A stretch of 14,969 bases of DNA from Candidatus Thorarchaeota archaeon (GCA_019057595.1 DXJI01000041.1:1-14969); one strand, 5' to 3'. Positions 1-7,435 are shown, counted from the stretch's first letter. Notes: generated by a model from the letters alone, not told the origin. Made by a program: numbers and translations.

Positions 1-21
1 ACCGGCGAATGAAGAAATTAT

Positions 22-369
22 CTATTCCGGTTCCAAGCCATGATGTAGATAGTGATCCTTCTCTTTCTTTGAACCAAAGCTTCTGATACCATCTGCCTTG
101 AGCTGGCTCTTGATCTCTCTCGCCTGCGCCGACGTAATCTCACTCTGCTTTAATAGAAATTCAACAATTTCCATTGCTTGGGACATTGTATCACATCGAC
201 GAATATAGTCCACCACATCCGGTTCGAAGGCTTCTTTCTCACCCTTGGTAGGCACTGTTTCTTCAGACATTGTACGGACACCATCTATCTTGTATGTCTT
301 AGTGGACTTCTCCTCAAGCTCCTTACCCAAAGCAGGAAACACTTCATGAAGTTCACCATCTTCCGACAT
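22..369 (-). CDS. DUF2095-like archaeal conserved protein
   Basis: A small soluble protein of 115 residues with no membrane segment and no catalytic motif that I recognise. The middle and C-terminal parts (EPDVVDYIRRCDT near residues 49-61, then a helix-rich stretch ending in GIRSFGSKK near 95-102) match my memory of the DUF2095 family of uncharacterised archaeal proteins; this is recall, not a search. The ATG at 369 is well placed: a GGTGA SD (plus-strand 376-380) lies 6 nt upstream, and an in-frame stop at 376-378 excludes a longer form. It is the last gene of the minus-strand block, 102 nt after the radical SAM gene, so it may be co-transcribed with it. The function is unknown. The acidic N-terminus and charged helices suggest a binding or adaptor protein, but that is a guess. 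Confidence 0.8.
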   Translation of the reverse strand: MSEDGELHEVFPALGKELEEKSTKTYKIDGVRTMSEETVPTKGEKEAFEPDVVDYIRRCDTMSQAMEIVEFLLKQSEITSAQAREIKSQLKADGIRSFGSKKEKDHYLHHGLEPE

Positions 370-378
370 ACTTCGTCA

Positions 379-465
379 CCAACGACCCGGCCGACTTAGG
401 TCAGGGCGTATCTCATGAAGACTTTCAAGAATTGACTTAAGAGCTTTGTCAAGACGGCGTTCGTC
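379..465 (-). other. Open stretch without a start codon, between the radical SAM gene and the DUF2095-like gene
   Basis: The gap 370-471 holds a 29-codon open stretch on the minus strand. It is bounded by TAA (466-468) and TGA (376-378) and lies in the same frame as the DUF2095-like gene. It reads as an amphipathic helix beginning DERRLDKALKSILESLHEI. It has no ATG, GTG or TTG, so it is not called as a gene. It could be chance, a decayed extension of a neighbour, or a peptide with an unusual start. A small hairpin (AAGACG-GCGTT-CGTCTT, 451-467) sits at its upstream end and could be a weak terminator or processing site. Confidence 0.2.
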
Positions 466-471
466 TTATCC

Positions 472-1983
472 TCAGTTGTTCAAAAACGACCAAGGCAGCT
501 CTCCTTCCAACCTCTCAGCGTCGTTAGCAACTGAGAAGAAGGGAATTTTTGTTTCTTTCTCTGCTCGTCTCCACCCTCCGAGTCCTCCATACTCAGAGGC
601 TTTCCGAATCACCTGTCCTAGGGTCCTATCACCTAACGAGAGGGCCGCTTGGATACGGGCGTTTCTGGGGTCCAGTGTTTCAACAGTGACTCGAGAGATT
701 TCCCTTACCCCCTTCTCTACAAAGCTAACCTTTCTTCGAATCTCTTCAATAGGCGGTTGTGGTTCTTTCTCCCATCTAGTCTGTGCCTTTGGAATGAACG
801 GATTGACACTGGCTGTCACCCTGAGACCGGATGTCCTCGCCAGTTTCGTTATCATATCGACTGTTTCTTTGAGGTCTTCATTGGTTTCTTCAGGGAGTCC
901 AACTATGAAGTACAGTTTCAAGGACCCATATCCGGCTTTTTTCGCCAGATCGACTGCGTTCTCAATGTCAGATTCGTCCAATCCCTTTCCCATTAATTTC
1001 CTCAGGCGAGCAGAACCGGATTCAGGTGCTATTGTTAGAGTCCGTTGTCCGCTCTCGACAAGACAATCAAGGAGAGGTTTGGTAACAGAATCAGCTCGAA
1101 GAGATGGAACTGAAACTTCCAGTCCCTGCTCCACAGTCCAGCACACAAGATCCTCCAGACTGTCGAGGTCTCCCAGTGAAGATCCTATCATTGAAACCTT
1201 GTTCGTGGGAGTGTCCTCTTTCCCCAATGTCACGATTTCCTTGAGCCGTTTCAACGACCGTGTTCTCCTCGGTCGACAGATGTGCCCCACGAGACAAAAC
1301 CTACAGGAATGTCCACATCCTCTGGTTACCTCTAGGAGGAATGACTTACCAAAGACTGATTCAAGATGAGATCCTGCAGGAACATCTGCAACAATCTGAG
1401 TGGTAGGATATGGCAGGGAGTCCAGATTGGATATGATGTTTCGCCTTATACTGGACTTGGGCAACGTTGGCACGTATACCCCGTTCAATTGGGAGAGCTT
1501 GGTCAACGCTTCGTTTCGTGCGCCGCAATCCCTGACAGCATCCACGATGTCATGGATAATGAGGTCTCCTTCTCCAATCACAAAAACGTCGACAAAATCA
1601 ACGTAGGGTTCTGGATTTGCAGTGCTAACGGGACCACCAACAATTACAATTGGGTCGTTCTCTCCCCGGCTTTTGGCAACGATTGGAACGCCTCCTATGT
1701 CAAGCATTTGGACAAGATGGAGTATGTCTTGCTCATAGGTTAGAGAGAATCCTAAGATGTGGTTATCTCTCAGGGGTCGATTACTCTCCACTGAGCGAGC
1801 AGGGGATGAAGTATCGTATCGAAAGTATCTCTCACAAGATGTGTCTTCCCGCGAGTTCAAGGTTGCATACAGGATATGAAGGGCCAGCCCCGTCATTCCC
1901 GCCCTGTATGTGGATGGATAACAATAACCGAAGAGAACGTCAACACGACTAGAGTCCTTAGTCACTGTGTTGAACTCTTTCAA
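472..1983 (-). CDS. B12-binding-like domain radical SAM protein (COG1032 type)
   Basis: A radical SAM enzyme of 503 residues. The N-terminal 200 or so residues resemble the Rossmann-like B12-binding region of COG1032 proteins, including IVIVGGPVSTANPEPY near 112-127 and VFVIGEGD near 133-140. The canonical CxxxCxxC cluster follows at C223, C227 and C230 (TRGCGHSCRFC). The rest fits the TIM-barrel and C-terminal part, for example TIAPESGSARLRK and YFIVGLPEET. The cluster would bind a [4Fe-4S] that cleaves S-adenosylmethionine. No DxHxxG-type cobalamin signature is visible, so cobalamin binding may be lost. The substrate cannot be named; radical SAM methylation or another modification of a small molecule, RNA or lipid all remain possible. 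The start is TTG at 1983 with an AGGGGA SD-like sequence 5 nt upstream; an in-frame TAG at 1993-1995 rules out extension. Only 12 nt separate it from the upstream nucleotidylyltransferase stop, so the two are probably one operon. Confidence 0.88.
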   Translation of the reverse strand: MKEFNTVTKDSSRVDVLFGYCYPSTYRAGMTGLALHILYATLNSREDTSCERYFRYDTSSPARSVESNRPLRDNHILGFSLTYEQDILHLVQMLDIGGVPIVAKSRGENDPIVIVGGPVSTANPEPYVDFVDVFVIGEGDLIIHDIVDAVRDCGARNEALTKLSQLNGVYVPTLPKSSIRRNIISNLDSLPYPTTQIVADVPAGSHLESVFGKSFLLEVTRGCGHSCRFCLVGHICRPRRTRSLKRLKEIVTLGKEDTPTNKVSMIGSSLGDLDSLEDLVCWTVEQGLEVSVPSLRADSVTKPLLDCLVESGQRTLTIAPESGSARLRKLMGKGLDESDIENAVDLAKKAGYGSLKLYFIVGLPEETNEDLKETVDMITKLARTSGLRVTASVNPFIPKAQTRWEKEPQPPIEEIRRKVSFVEKGVREISRVTVETLDPRNARIQAALSLGDRTLGQVIRKASEYGGLGGWRRAEKETKIPFFSVANDAERLEGELPWSFLNN

Positions 1984-1995
1984 TGTAGTCCCCTA

Positions 1996-3273
1996 CTAAT
2001 TATAGTCTGCATCCAAGACTTCTTGATTTTGCTTGACATTGACTAATTTGTTGGCTTCGATATCCCTATCGACGATTACACCAACTCCAGTGCGCGCACC
2101 TTGATGGATCACGATTCCTGGACTGATCGATGTGCCGATTCCAGTTTTCACGTCATCACCAATGATTGCACCAAGCTTCCTTCTCTTAGAGTCGAAACGT
2201 TCTCCCTTTACTGTGACAAATATTGACCTATCGTCATGCCGCAGATTGGCAGTTATTGTCCCCGCTCCAAAGTTGGACCGTTGACCGATTATTGAGTCAC
2301 CCACATATGATAGGTGTCCAACATTGGTGTCATCCATAATGATGCAGTTTTTGATTTCAACAGCGTTTCCTATTTTGACCCTTTTTCCTAAGGAGGTGTA
2401 AGCACGAATGTAGCAGTTGGGTCCAATCACTGAGTCCTCTCCAATGAGAGCTGGTCCTTCGATATACGCTCCGCTTTTGATGAGTGCACCCTTCTCTATG
2501 ACTACATTCCCCTTGATTACGACTCCCTCTTCGACAGTACCCTCTATCCTTTTCTCTTCGTTCTCTAATAGCAATTTGTTTGCTTCGAGAAGATCCCAAG
2601 GTTTTCCTACATCCAACCACCATGAGGGGAGTGCATAAGCACCGACATTTCCCTTCTCAATTAGCATTGAAATCGAATCTGTGATCTCTATCTCTCCTCT
2701 CGGGGAGATTTCTGTTTTATCGATAGCCTCCCAGAGTGAATTAGTGATTACAAAGACCCCTGCGCTCACGAGATTGCTCACCATTTCCTCCGGCTTTGGT
2801 TTCTCGATGAGTGAAGTTGCTTTTCCCTTCTTCACAACAGCTATCCCATACTCACTTGGGTCCTCGATATGTTTGGTCGTCAGGGTTAAATCATACTCTC
2901 CCTCATTGTGATATCCTATAAGACCCTCAAATGTGCCAGGCCCCACCATCACATCACCAAACATTAGAATAGCTTCACTCTTGCCAACGAACTTCTTTGC
3001 ATACCCTGCAGCGTGACCTGTCCCCTTCCGTTCCTCTTGATTGACAAAAGAAACTGACATTTTCCAAGATCTAGACTCAACCACCTCGCGGAGAAGTTCA
3101 GCATGGTACCCATATACAACAAGAGTTTCTTTGATCCCTGCATTCTCCAGAGCCCCCAATGTATGAAATATCAATGGCTTTCCAGCAACGGGAAGAAGAT
3201 GCTTGGGCTGATGTGCTGAGAGTGGTAACATCCTCGTGGAGTCGCCAGCTGCAAGTATGACGGCCTTCTTCAT
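1996..3273 (-). CDS. Bifunctional sugar-1-phosphate nucleotidylyltransferase / acyltransferase (MJ1101/ST0452-like)
   Basis: This enzyme joins a sugar-1-phosphate to a nucleotide and carries a second, acyltransferase-type domain. The first 230 or so residues are the nucleotidylyltransferase: LAAGDSTRMLPLSAHQPKHL (signature G-x-S/G-T-R-M-x-P-L), FGDV with a metal-binding Asp near 108, EKPKPEE near 158-164, and WWLDVGKPWDLLEAN, typical of the archaeal MJ1101/ST0452 group. From about 245 to 405 hexapeptide repeats (for example ALIGEDSVIGPNCYI and NFGAGTITANLRHDD) form a left-handed beta-helix as in GlmU. By homology it makes UDP-GlcNAc or dTDP/UDP-glucose; the exact sugar cannot be read here. 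The ORF opens with GTG at 3276, but ATG at 3273 is preferred because GTGAT (plus-strand 3279-3283) lies 5 nt before it. It heads the minus-strand block that includes the radical SAM gene. The product would feed surface glycans or protein glycosylation. Confidence 0.9.
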   Translation of the reverse strand: MKKAVILAAGDSTRMLPLSAHQPKHLLPVAGKPLIFHTLGALENAGIKETLVVYGYHAELLREVVESRSWKMSVSFVNQEERKGTGHAAGYAKKFVGKSEAILMFGDVMVGPGTFEGLIGYHNEGEYDLTLTTKHIEDPSEYGIAVVKKGKATSLIEKPKPEEMVSNLVSAGVFVITNSLWEAIDKTEISPRGEIEITDSISMLIEKGNVGAYALPSWWLDVGKPWDLLEANKLLLENEEKRIEGTVEEGVVIKGNVVIEKGALIKSGAYIEGPALIGEDSVIGPNCYIRAYTSLGKRVKIGNAVEIKNCIIMDDTNVGHLSYVGDSIIGQRSNFGAGTITANLRHDDRSIFVTVKGERFDSKRRKLGAIIGDDVKTGIGTSISPGIVIHQGARTGVGVIVDRDIEANKLVNVKQNQEVLDADYN

Positions 3274-3549
3274 CACAAATCACTCTGCCCATTATCTTCC
3301 GAGTTAAAGACTTTCCCGCACTTTGAGTGTTGTACCATTGAATAGTGATTTTGGGGACAAAAACTGGAAATGCTGTTTGGAGTTACTTAACGGCGTTAAC
3401 TTTTCCGCGGTCTGTCACTGCGACATCACATCTCCAGACTGCGATAAGTTAATAAGCAGTTCTGTAGATTAAATGATTAGTTGATTGAGGCAATTTCTAT
3501 TAGAAAACCTCAACAAATGATAAAATTCCAATGGGAAGGTATTCAAACA
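3274..3549. promoter_or_regulatory. Divergent intergenic region with TTAACG-G-CGTTAA palindrome and TATA-like box
   Basis: About 275 nt separate the nucleotidylyltransferase start (minus) from the small winged-helix gene (plus). The perfect palindrome TTAACGGCGTTAA (3387-3399, 6-bp arms, 1-nt centre) lies in the middle, as an operator might. Ahead of the plus-strand gene, TTAATAAG at 3449-3456 is a plausible archaeal TATA box, giving a start near 3480 and a leader of about 70 nt. No convincing TATA box was found for the minus-strand block. No other gene was seen here. Confidence 0.4.
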
Positions 3550-3795
3550 ATGATGAGCGACCAACAACTCCAAGAAGAGCTCAAAAACATGAAGCTCACT
3601 AAGAGTCAGATGATTGTCCTAGATATTCTCAGGAGCAGCGGCCAAAATGGTGTTACACCAAAGCAGCTCTTGGACAAGGTGTCTTTTGCACCAAGGACTG
3701 TCCGATATGCTCTTAGAAAACTCTTGAAGAAGCAATTAATCAAGCGCGTTCCATGCCTGCAAGACATGCGGCAATGGATCTACGTGCCCGCATAA
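3550..3795 (+). CDS. Small winged-helix DNA-binding protein
   Basis: A protein of 81 residues (80 if the second ATG is used) that is almost entirely one winged helix-turn-helix domain. Residues about 14-35 form the first helices (TKSQMIVLDILRSSGQNGVT). SFAPRTVRYALRKLLKKQ is the recognition helix region, and IKRVPCLQDMRQWIYV is the wing. It resembles short archaeal MarR/TrmB-like regulators; the effector and targets are unknown. The ORF could run back to TTG at 3481, but ATG at 3550 (or 3553) is preferred because GGGAAGGT (3533-3540) lies 9 nt upstream, and the extra 23 residues do not look like a domain. It precedes a second winged-helix regulator on the same strand. With no sensor domain, it may bind DNA constitutively or as a dimer. 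Confidence 0.82.
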   Translation: MMSDQQLQEELKNMKLTKSQMIVLDILRSSGQNGVTPKQLLDKVSFAPRTVRYALRKLLKKQLIKRVPCLQDMRQWIYVPA

Positions 3796-3834
3796 TCAAC
3801 TGCGGAAGGGCAATCAATTTGCCTGAAGAAACAC

Positions 3835-3868
3835 CGACACTAGTAGCCCTCTGGGCTATTAGTTGTCG
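3835..3868 (+). repeat. 34-nt near-perfect inverted repeat (RNA hairpin or operator)
   Basis: Arms 3835-3849 and 3853-3868 pair over 15 base pairs around a 3-nt loop (TCT, 3850-3852), with one bulged T and one G-T pair. The core is CTAGTAGCCC-TCT-GGGCTATTAG, flanked by CGACA and TGTCG. It lies between the stop of the small winged-helix gene (3795) and the start of the ArsR-like gene (3929). As RNA it would be a stable hairpin; as DNA it is a long dyad that could be an operator for the neighbouring regulator. No T-tract follows, so a simple archaeal terminator is not the obvious reading. Confidence 0.75.
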
Positions 3869-3899
3869 AGCAAACCTAAACATTGTTCATTTCTCAAAG

Positions 3900-3922
3900 C
3901 TTATAGTATACGATTAGGTGAT
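3900..3922 (+). promoter_or_regulatory. TATA-like box and strong SD before the ArsR-like gene
   Basis: TTATAGTATA (3901-3910) resembles an archaeal TATA box. AGGTGAT (3916-3922) is a strong SD, 6 nt before ATG 3929. The two conflict: transcription from this box would begin near the ATG and leave the SD out. Either the box is fortuitous and the message comes from upstream through the hairpin, or the SD is unused. The SD decides the start codon. Confidence 0.45.
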
Positions 3923-3928
3923 ATTCTG

Positions 3929-4615
3929 ATGCAGGGGGCAAAGCCAATAGACACCCTACGGGTTCTCACAGGAGAAGAAGCAATCGACGCTTACAAAGTT
4001 CTCAGTGACGAGAGTAGAAGACAGATTCTTCATGCATTGAGAGCTCGACGAATGTCCACTTCTGAACTTGTCGAGTTTCTCTCGAAACAGGATCCAGAGA
4101 AAGAGATCAAACCCCAGACAGTCCGATATCACGTCAAAGCACTTGAAAAATGCGGACTTGTTGAACAGGATGGGTACGAACCAACAGGCAATGGTGACTC
4201 TCACATCATGAAGAAGCTCTGGAGAGCCACAGCTGAGAACGTATTCATTGCCACAGGTGATATGGATGGTTTCCCTGATCAAGAGGAATCCGATTTGGAC
4301 AAGACCCTTGATATTGTGAGTACAATGAGGGACTTGGGGCTTCAGTTGAAAAATGAACAAGAAACGATGTCGATTGCTGAGGACTTCACAACTCGTGATA
4401 GGATCTACCTCAAAGGACTCGAACTGGCAAGAGAGTCTCTCAGACAAGTTTCTGAAATCGATCCAAAATTGTATGTGATGTTCCGCAGGATACTCAGTGT
4501 GGTCAGACTAGATGACAAGGACTACCTAGAATACTGGGACTTGAGTCGAAGAATAACTGACGTTCTGCGTGAGGCGTTTAAGAGGAGCAAGGGCAAGAAC
4601 CCAAGCGTCTATTGA
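3929..4615 (+). CDS. ArsR-like winged-helix transcriptional regulator
   Basis: A protein of 228 residues. Residues about 16-95 form an ArsR-type winged helix: AYKVLSDESRRQILHALRAR is the typical first two helices, then STSELVEFLSK and KPQTVRYHVKALEKCGLVEQ, the recognition helix. After this comes a mostly helical, charged C-terminal region of about 130 residues with no ligand-binding fold that I recognise. It lacks the paired cysteines of metal-sensing ArsR proteins (C76 stands alone), so metal sensing is unlikely. The ORF extends back to TTG 3863, but ATG 3929 has the SD AGGTGAT at the right distance, and the extension would overlap the inverted repeat. It may act on the upstream dyad or on the neighbouring genes; targets are unknown. 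It ends 19 nt before the convergent hef stop. Confidence 0.87.
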   Translation: MQGAKPIDTLRVLTGEEAIDAYKVLSDESRRQILHALRARRMSTSELVEFLSKQDPEKEIKPQTVRYHVKALEKCGLVEQDGYEPTGNGDSHIMKKLWRATAENVFIATGDMDGFPDQEESDLDKTLDIVSTMRDLGLQLKNEQETMSIAEDFTTRDRIYLKGLELARESLRQVSEIDPKLYVMFRRILSVVRLDDKDYLEYWDLSRRITDVLREAFKRSKGKNPSVY

Positions 4616-4634
4616 TTTTACACATACTTTCACT

Positions 4635-6929
4635 CTAAGAACTTGAATATTTGGTTGTCAGTAGTCGTCTTATCCGTCCAGCAATCTTTGGACCCACGCC
4701 CTTCACTTTCTGCAGATCTTTGAATTCTGCTGAGAAGATGTTCTCCAGATTTCCAAACTCAGAGAGAATGGCCCTCGAGGTCACCGTGTCCACACCTGGG
4801 AATCCGGAGAGTATGTACTCCAGTGCCTCGGCATCTGAACCCTTTGCCTCACCTGAACGAGTTCTGAGGGGTTTACTAGATTCTATCTGTTCCATACGAG
4901 CAATCCTATACAGCACATTTGCTGTTTCTTCGGAGTTTCGAGTCCAGATTATAGGGACTTGGATCCGTATGGCAATCGATGCTAATGCACCATAGATCGA
5001 AGCTGGATTTACCGCCCTCAGGCCAATCAGCTGTTCACCCTCGATGATAAGCACCGGGCGTCTATATGCTGAACGGAGCGCACTCAGCTGTGAAAACAGA
5101 CGACCATCAATCAGTGACTGGATGAAGTCATTACTCTCCTTTCTCTCAATGGCGACCTCCTCAGAGGCCACATAGTCTCCAATCTCCAGACTCTCCCCAG
5201 ATATGATAACATCGAGTCTTGTGAGTTCACGAGCAACAGCAGTGGGCAGCTCCCTGGAATCGACAATCATACGGATTTTGTCATCATCCTCCTTCTTCGG
5301 AGCCTTACTCACCATCCGTTCAACAGGATCATCTGATACGAACTCGTCCAGACTGGTCTGCTGTTCATCCTCTTCACTCTCTGCCTCTTTGAGGGCTGAA
5401 GGCATCTTCTTCAACTTGTTAATCACACTCCAATGGTAGAACTCGTCATGAGTTCCTTTTGCTACGAAGATGACGACCCGTCCTGGGGAGCGACGACCCG
5501 TTCTACCTCTTCGCTGAATGTAGGGTACGACAGATGGCACACAGTCATAGAAAACAACCAGGTTGCACTCTGGGATGTCTAGTCCTTCCTCTCCGACCTG
5601 TGTGGCCACTAGGACATTGAACTCATTGTTACGAAAGCCATCCAGAACCTCGACCTGCTTCTTCTGACTGAATCCCTTGTCAGAGCCACGAGAGCTCTGA
5701 CCAACAAAACGACTGGCCCTGACCTCCTCAAGCTGCTCTAGGGTTTCATTGATCTCCACCGCTGTATCACGAAAACGCGTGAAGATTAGTATTCGTGAAT
5801 CGAGATTGACAGACAGCTGCTCACTGACTATCTCTAGAATTGCATCTGCCTTTGGATGACGATAACCCTTTGTAATGAGTGCCTCGAGAAGATTCTCGAA
5901 CTGAGAGAATTCAGGTCTTGAGAGGAGGTCCTTGACACCCTTCGAGCTCTTCTTGTTGCGAATCTCCTCATGGACTCCTTGAAGGTATCTTTGAGTTGGC
6001 ATCAAGCCCTGAGTGCCAATGAACTCCAAGAGGTGTACAATCCTTAGCAGTGCTGTAAGATTACGGATGACCATAAACAGTGAACCAGGAGGTTTTGTGT
6101 AGGTTCCAATCTCCTTGCGGACAATACCTTGTGTCTTCAGAATCTCCTTCCTCGTCATTCGCTTTGGGTCTGGTAGACTGAACCCATTATCGATAACAGG
6201 TGTTCTATAGATGCTGATGATCGAATACAGAATGTCCTTCAAGACCTCAATCTCTGGTGGTAGGTTAATGTATCGAATGTCTGAATCCACCGCCACCATA
6301 TACTCACGGACATCCTTACTCCTCTCGTTCCTGACCTCAACATGAGGAAGTCGTAGGTTCTCACAGACCTGTCTGATATGTTCGGCCTGGTGGCCAGGGG
6401 AAGCAGTGAGACCCAGTGAACGGATGTTTAATCCCTGTTTCTCATAGAGCTCTGCGATGAAGGTGTAGGCATAGTTTCCAACTCCTCTGTGAGCCTCATC
6501 AAAAACTAGCAGTGATACATCTTGGAGGTCATAGCTTCTCTGAACAAGATCATTCTGAAGAGCTTGAGGGGTCATGACCACAACTCGGGAGTCTGCCCAG
6601 ATTTTTCGTCTTTGGTCGGGAGAATCCTGACCAGTGAGACACACAACAAGGTTGTCCTCTAGGTCCAGCACTCTTCTCAGATATCTTGCCTGTTGGTCCA
6701 CCAGAGGTCTCGAAGGTGCAAGGAAAAGCACCTTTGAGTCAGGGAACTCGGATAGCCGTTTTGCTGCAACAAGGGCTGCAATCACAGTCTTCCCAAGACC
6801 AGTACTAAGGACTATCATTGTGCTCTCTTTTGCAGCAACCTCAGCAAGGTTGACCTGGTATGACCTACGCTCAATGCCACCCTTCCGAATCAGGGGCGCT
6901 TTAACATAGGTCTCCTTCTTAACCAACAT
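4635..6929 (-). CDS. hef: Hef: archaeal FANCM/XPF-like helicase-nuclease
   Basis: A DNA repair enzyme that unwinds and cuts stalled-fork and branched DNA, 764 residues from the preferred start. Positions here are counted from the upstream GTG (6950); subtract 7 for the ATG start. The SF2 helicase part has RSYQ (29-32), Walker A STGLGKT (49-55), DEAH (151-154), LTASPG (181-186) and the C-terminal RRGRTGR (480-486). The XPF-type nuclease domain follows, with VDSREL (563-568), GDY (591-593) and the catalytic ERKESND (602-608), so the GDx(n)ERKx3D motif is intact. Two helix-hairpin-helix units close the protein (FPGVDTVTSRAILSEFG and VKGVGPKIAGRIRRL). This matches the length and order of euryarchaeal Hef. 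The linker carries a PCNA-box-like sequence, QTSLDEFV (531-538). ATG 6929 is preferred over GTG 6950 because GAGG (plus-strand 6935-6938) lies 5 nt upstream. It stands alone, divergent from the PRC-barrel-like gene. Confidence 0.95.
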   Translation of the reverse strand: MLVKKETYVKAPLIRKGGIERRSYQVNLAEVAAKESTMIVLSTGLGKTVIAALVAAKRLSEFPDSKVLFLAPSRPLVDQQARYLRRVLDLEDNLVVCLTGQDSPDQRRKIWADSRVVVMTPQALQNDLVQRSYDLQDVSLLVFDEAHRGVGNYAYTFIAELYEKQGLNIRSLGLTASPGHQAEHIRQVCENLRLPHVEVRNERSKDVREYMVAVDSDIRYINLPPEIEVLKDILYSIISIYRTPVIDNGFSLPDPKRMTRKEILKTQGIVRKEIGTYTKPPGSLFMVIRNLTALLRIVHLLEFIGTQGLMPTQRYLQGVHEEIRNKKSSKGVKDLLSRPEFSQFENLLEALITKGYRHPKADAILEIVSEQLSVNLDSRILIFTRFRDTAVEINETLEQLEEVRASRFVGQSSRGSDKGFSQKKQVEVLDGFRNNEFNVLVATQVGEEGLDIPECNLVVFYDCVPSVVPYIQRRGRTGRRSPGRVVIFVAKGTHDEFYHWSVINKLKKMPSALKEAESEEDEQQTSLDEFVSDDPVERMVSKAPKKEDDDKIRMIVDSRELPTAVARELTRLDVIISGESLEIGDYVASEEVAIERKESNDFIQSLIDGRLFSQLSALRSAYRRPVLIIEGEQLIGLRAVNPASIYGALASIAIRIQVPIIWTRNSEETANVLYRIARMEQIESSKPLRTRSGEAKGSDAEALEYILSGFPGVDTVTSRAILSEFGNLENIFSAEFKDLQKVKGVGPKIAGRIRRLLTTKYSSS

Positions 6930-7022
6930 GACAGCCTCGGGTGTTTCCACACATCTTTGATAATACTCACTGTAAAAAGCCTCCTACAAAGATGTCATGT
7001 AGAGCAAAGGAGCCGAGTAGAC
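6930..7022. promoter_or_regulatory. Short divergent region between hef and the PRC-barrel-like gene
   Basis: About 93 nt must hold the promoters of both hef (minus) and the small plus-strand gene. AAGGAG (7007-7012) is the SD of the plus-strand gene, 10 nt before its ATG. An AT-rich stretch near 6957-6976 (TTGATAATACTC and TGTAAAAAG) is the only candidate for TATA-like elements. Neither direction is clear. Confidence 0.3.
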
Positions 7023-7364
7023 ATGACTACAACATCAAAGGAAGGCATGCCCAGTATCGAAGCAGAGCTTTACGAGCTCAGTATGCCAGGAAGAATACTG
7101 GGAAAGGAAGTCTTAGACAACAGGGCCAGAAGGATTGGTATTGTACGAAGCATAAGGATTGCGCTCCATCCTACACGTTCTGAACTCATTGTGAAAGGCG
7201 CTGAAGTGGAGTTTCCAGTTGATTTCTCCAAGGTAGATGCTGTCGGTACGGTTGTACAGCTTAATTCTGTAGTGAAGGACGCTGAGGAGATTGAAGTACA
7301 CGATGTGATCAGACTTCAGAAAGAGGTTCTTGATGACATCAAGTCGTACCTTGGCGCTCGTTGA
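7023..7364 (+). CDS. PRC-barrel-like small protein
   Basis: A protein of 113 residues with a PRC-barrel-like beta domain. The signature is the start of the barrel, MPGRILGKEVLDNRARRIG (near residues 21-39), followed by alternating strands such as IRIALHPTRSELIVKG and a hydrophobic segment ending DAVGTVVQL. The C-terminal third is acidic and helical (VKDAEEIEVHDVIRLQKEVL). PRC-barrels occur in RNA maturation factors such as RimM and in photosystem and adaptor proteins, so a binding role is likely but no partner can be named. ATG 7023 is chosen because GGAG lies 10 nt upstream; the frame also extends back to 6957, but the extra residues look random. It is divergent from hef and 71 nt ahead of deoC, and so may share or precede the deoC transcript. 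Confidence 0.78.
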   Translation: MTTTSKEGMPSIEAELYELSMPGRILGKEVLDNRARRIGIVRSIRIALHPTRSELIVKGAEVEFPVDFSKVDAVGTVVQLNSVVKDAEEIEVHDVIRLQKEVLDDIKSYLGAR

Positions 7365-7390
7365 TACCACAAACTGATGAATTCGAAGAG

Positions 7391-7427
7391 TATATAGTGG
7401 TCAGCGGAGCATTTCCGTAGTCGGAGG
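7391..7427 (+). promoter_or_regulatory. TATA box and SD of deoC
   Basis: TATATA (7391-7396) is the clearest archaeal TATA box in the window. It predicts a transcript start near 7420, giving a short leader. GGAGG (7423-7427) lies 8 nt before the TTG at 7436 and fixes that codon as the start. The deoC block therefore probably has its own promoter, separate from the PRC-barrel-like gene. Confidence 0.6.
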
Positions 7428-7435
7428 CATCTCCA

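Noticed and set aside
451..467. Hairpin AAGACG-GCGTT-CGTCTT as an intrinsic terminator
   Set aside because: The stem is only 6 bp, no T-tract follows on the minus strand, and archaeal termination relies mainly on T-rich runs.
446..1369. A 307-codon open frame on the plus strand opposite the radical SAM gene
   Set aside because: It is serine/arginine/proline-rich with no domain, no SD and lies wholly antisense to a clear radical SAM enzyme; a typical shadow frame.
3863..3928. TTG 3863 as the start of the ArsR-like gene
   Set aside because: The first 22 residues have no SD, overlap the inverted repeat, and a strong SD sits exactly before ATG 3929.
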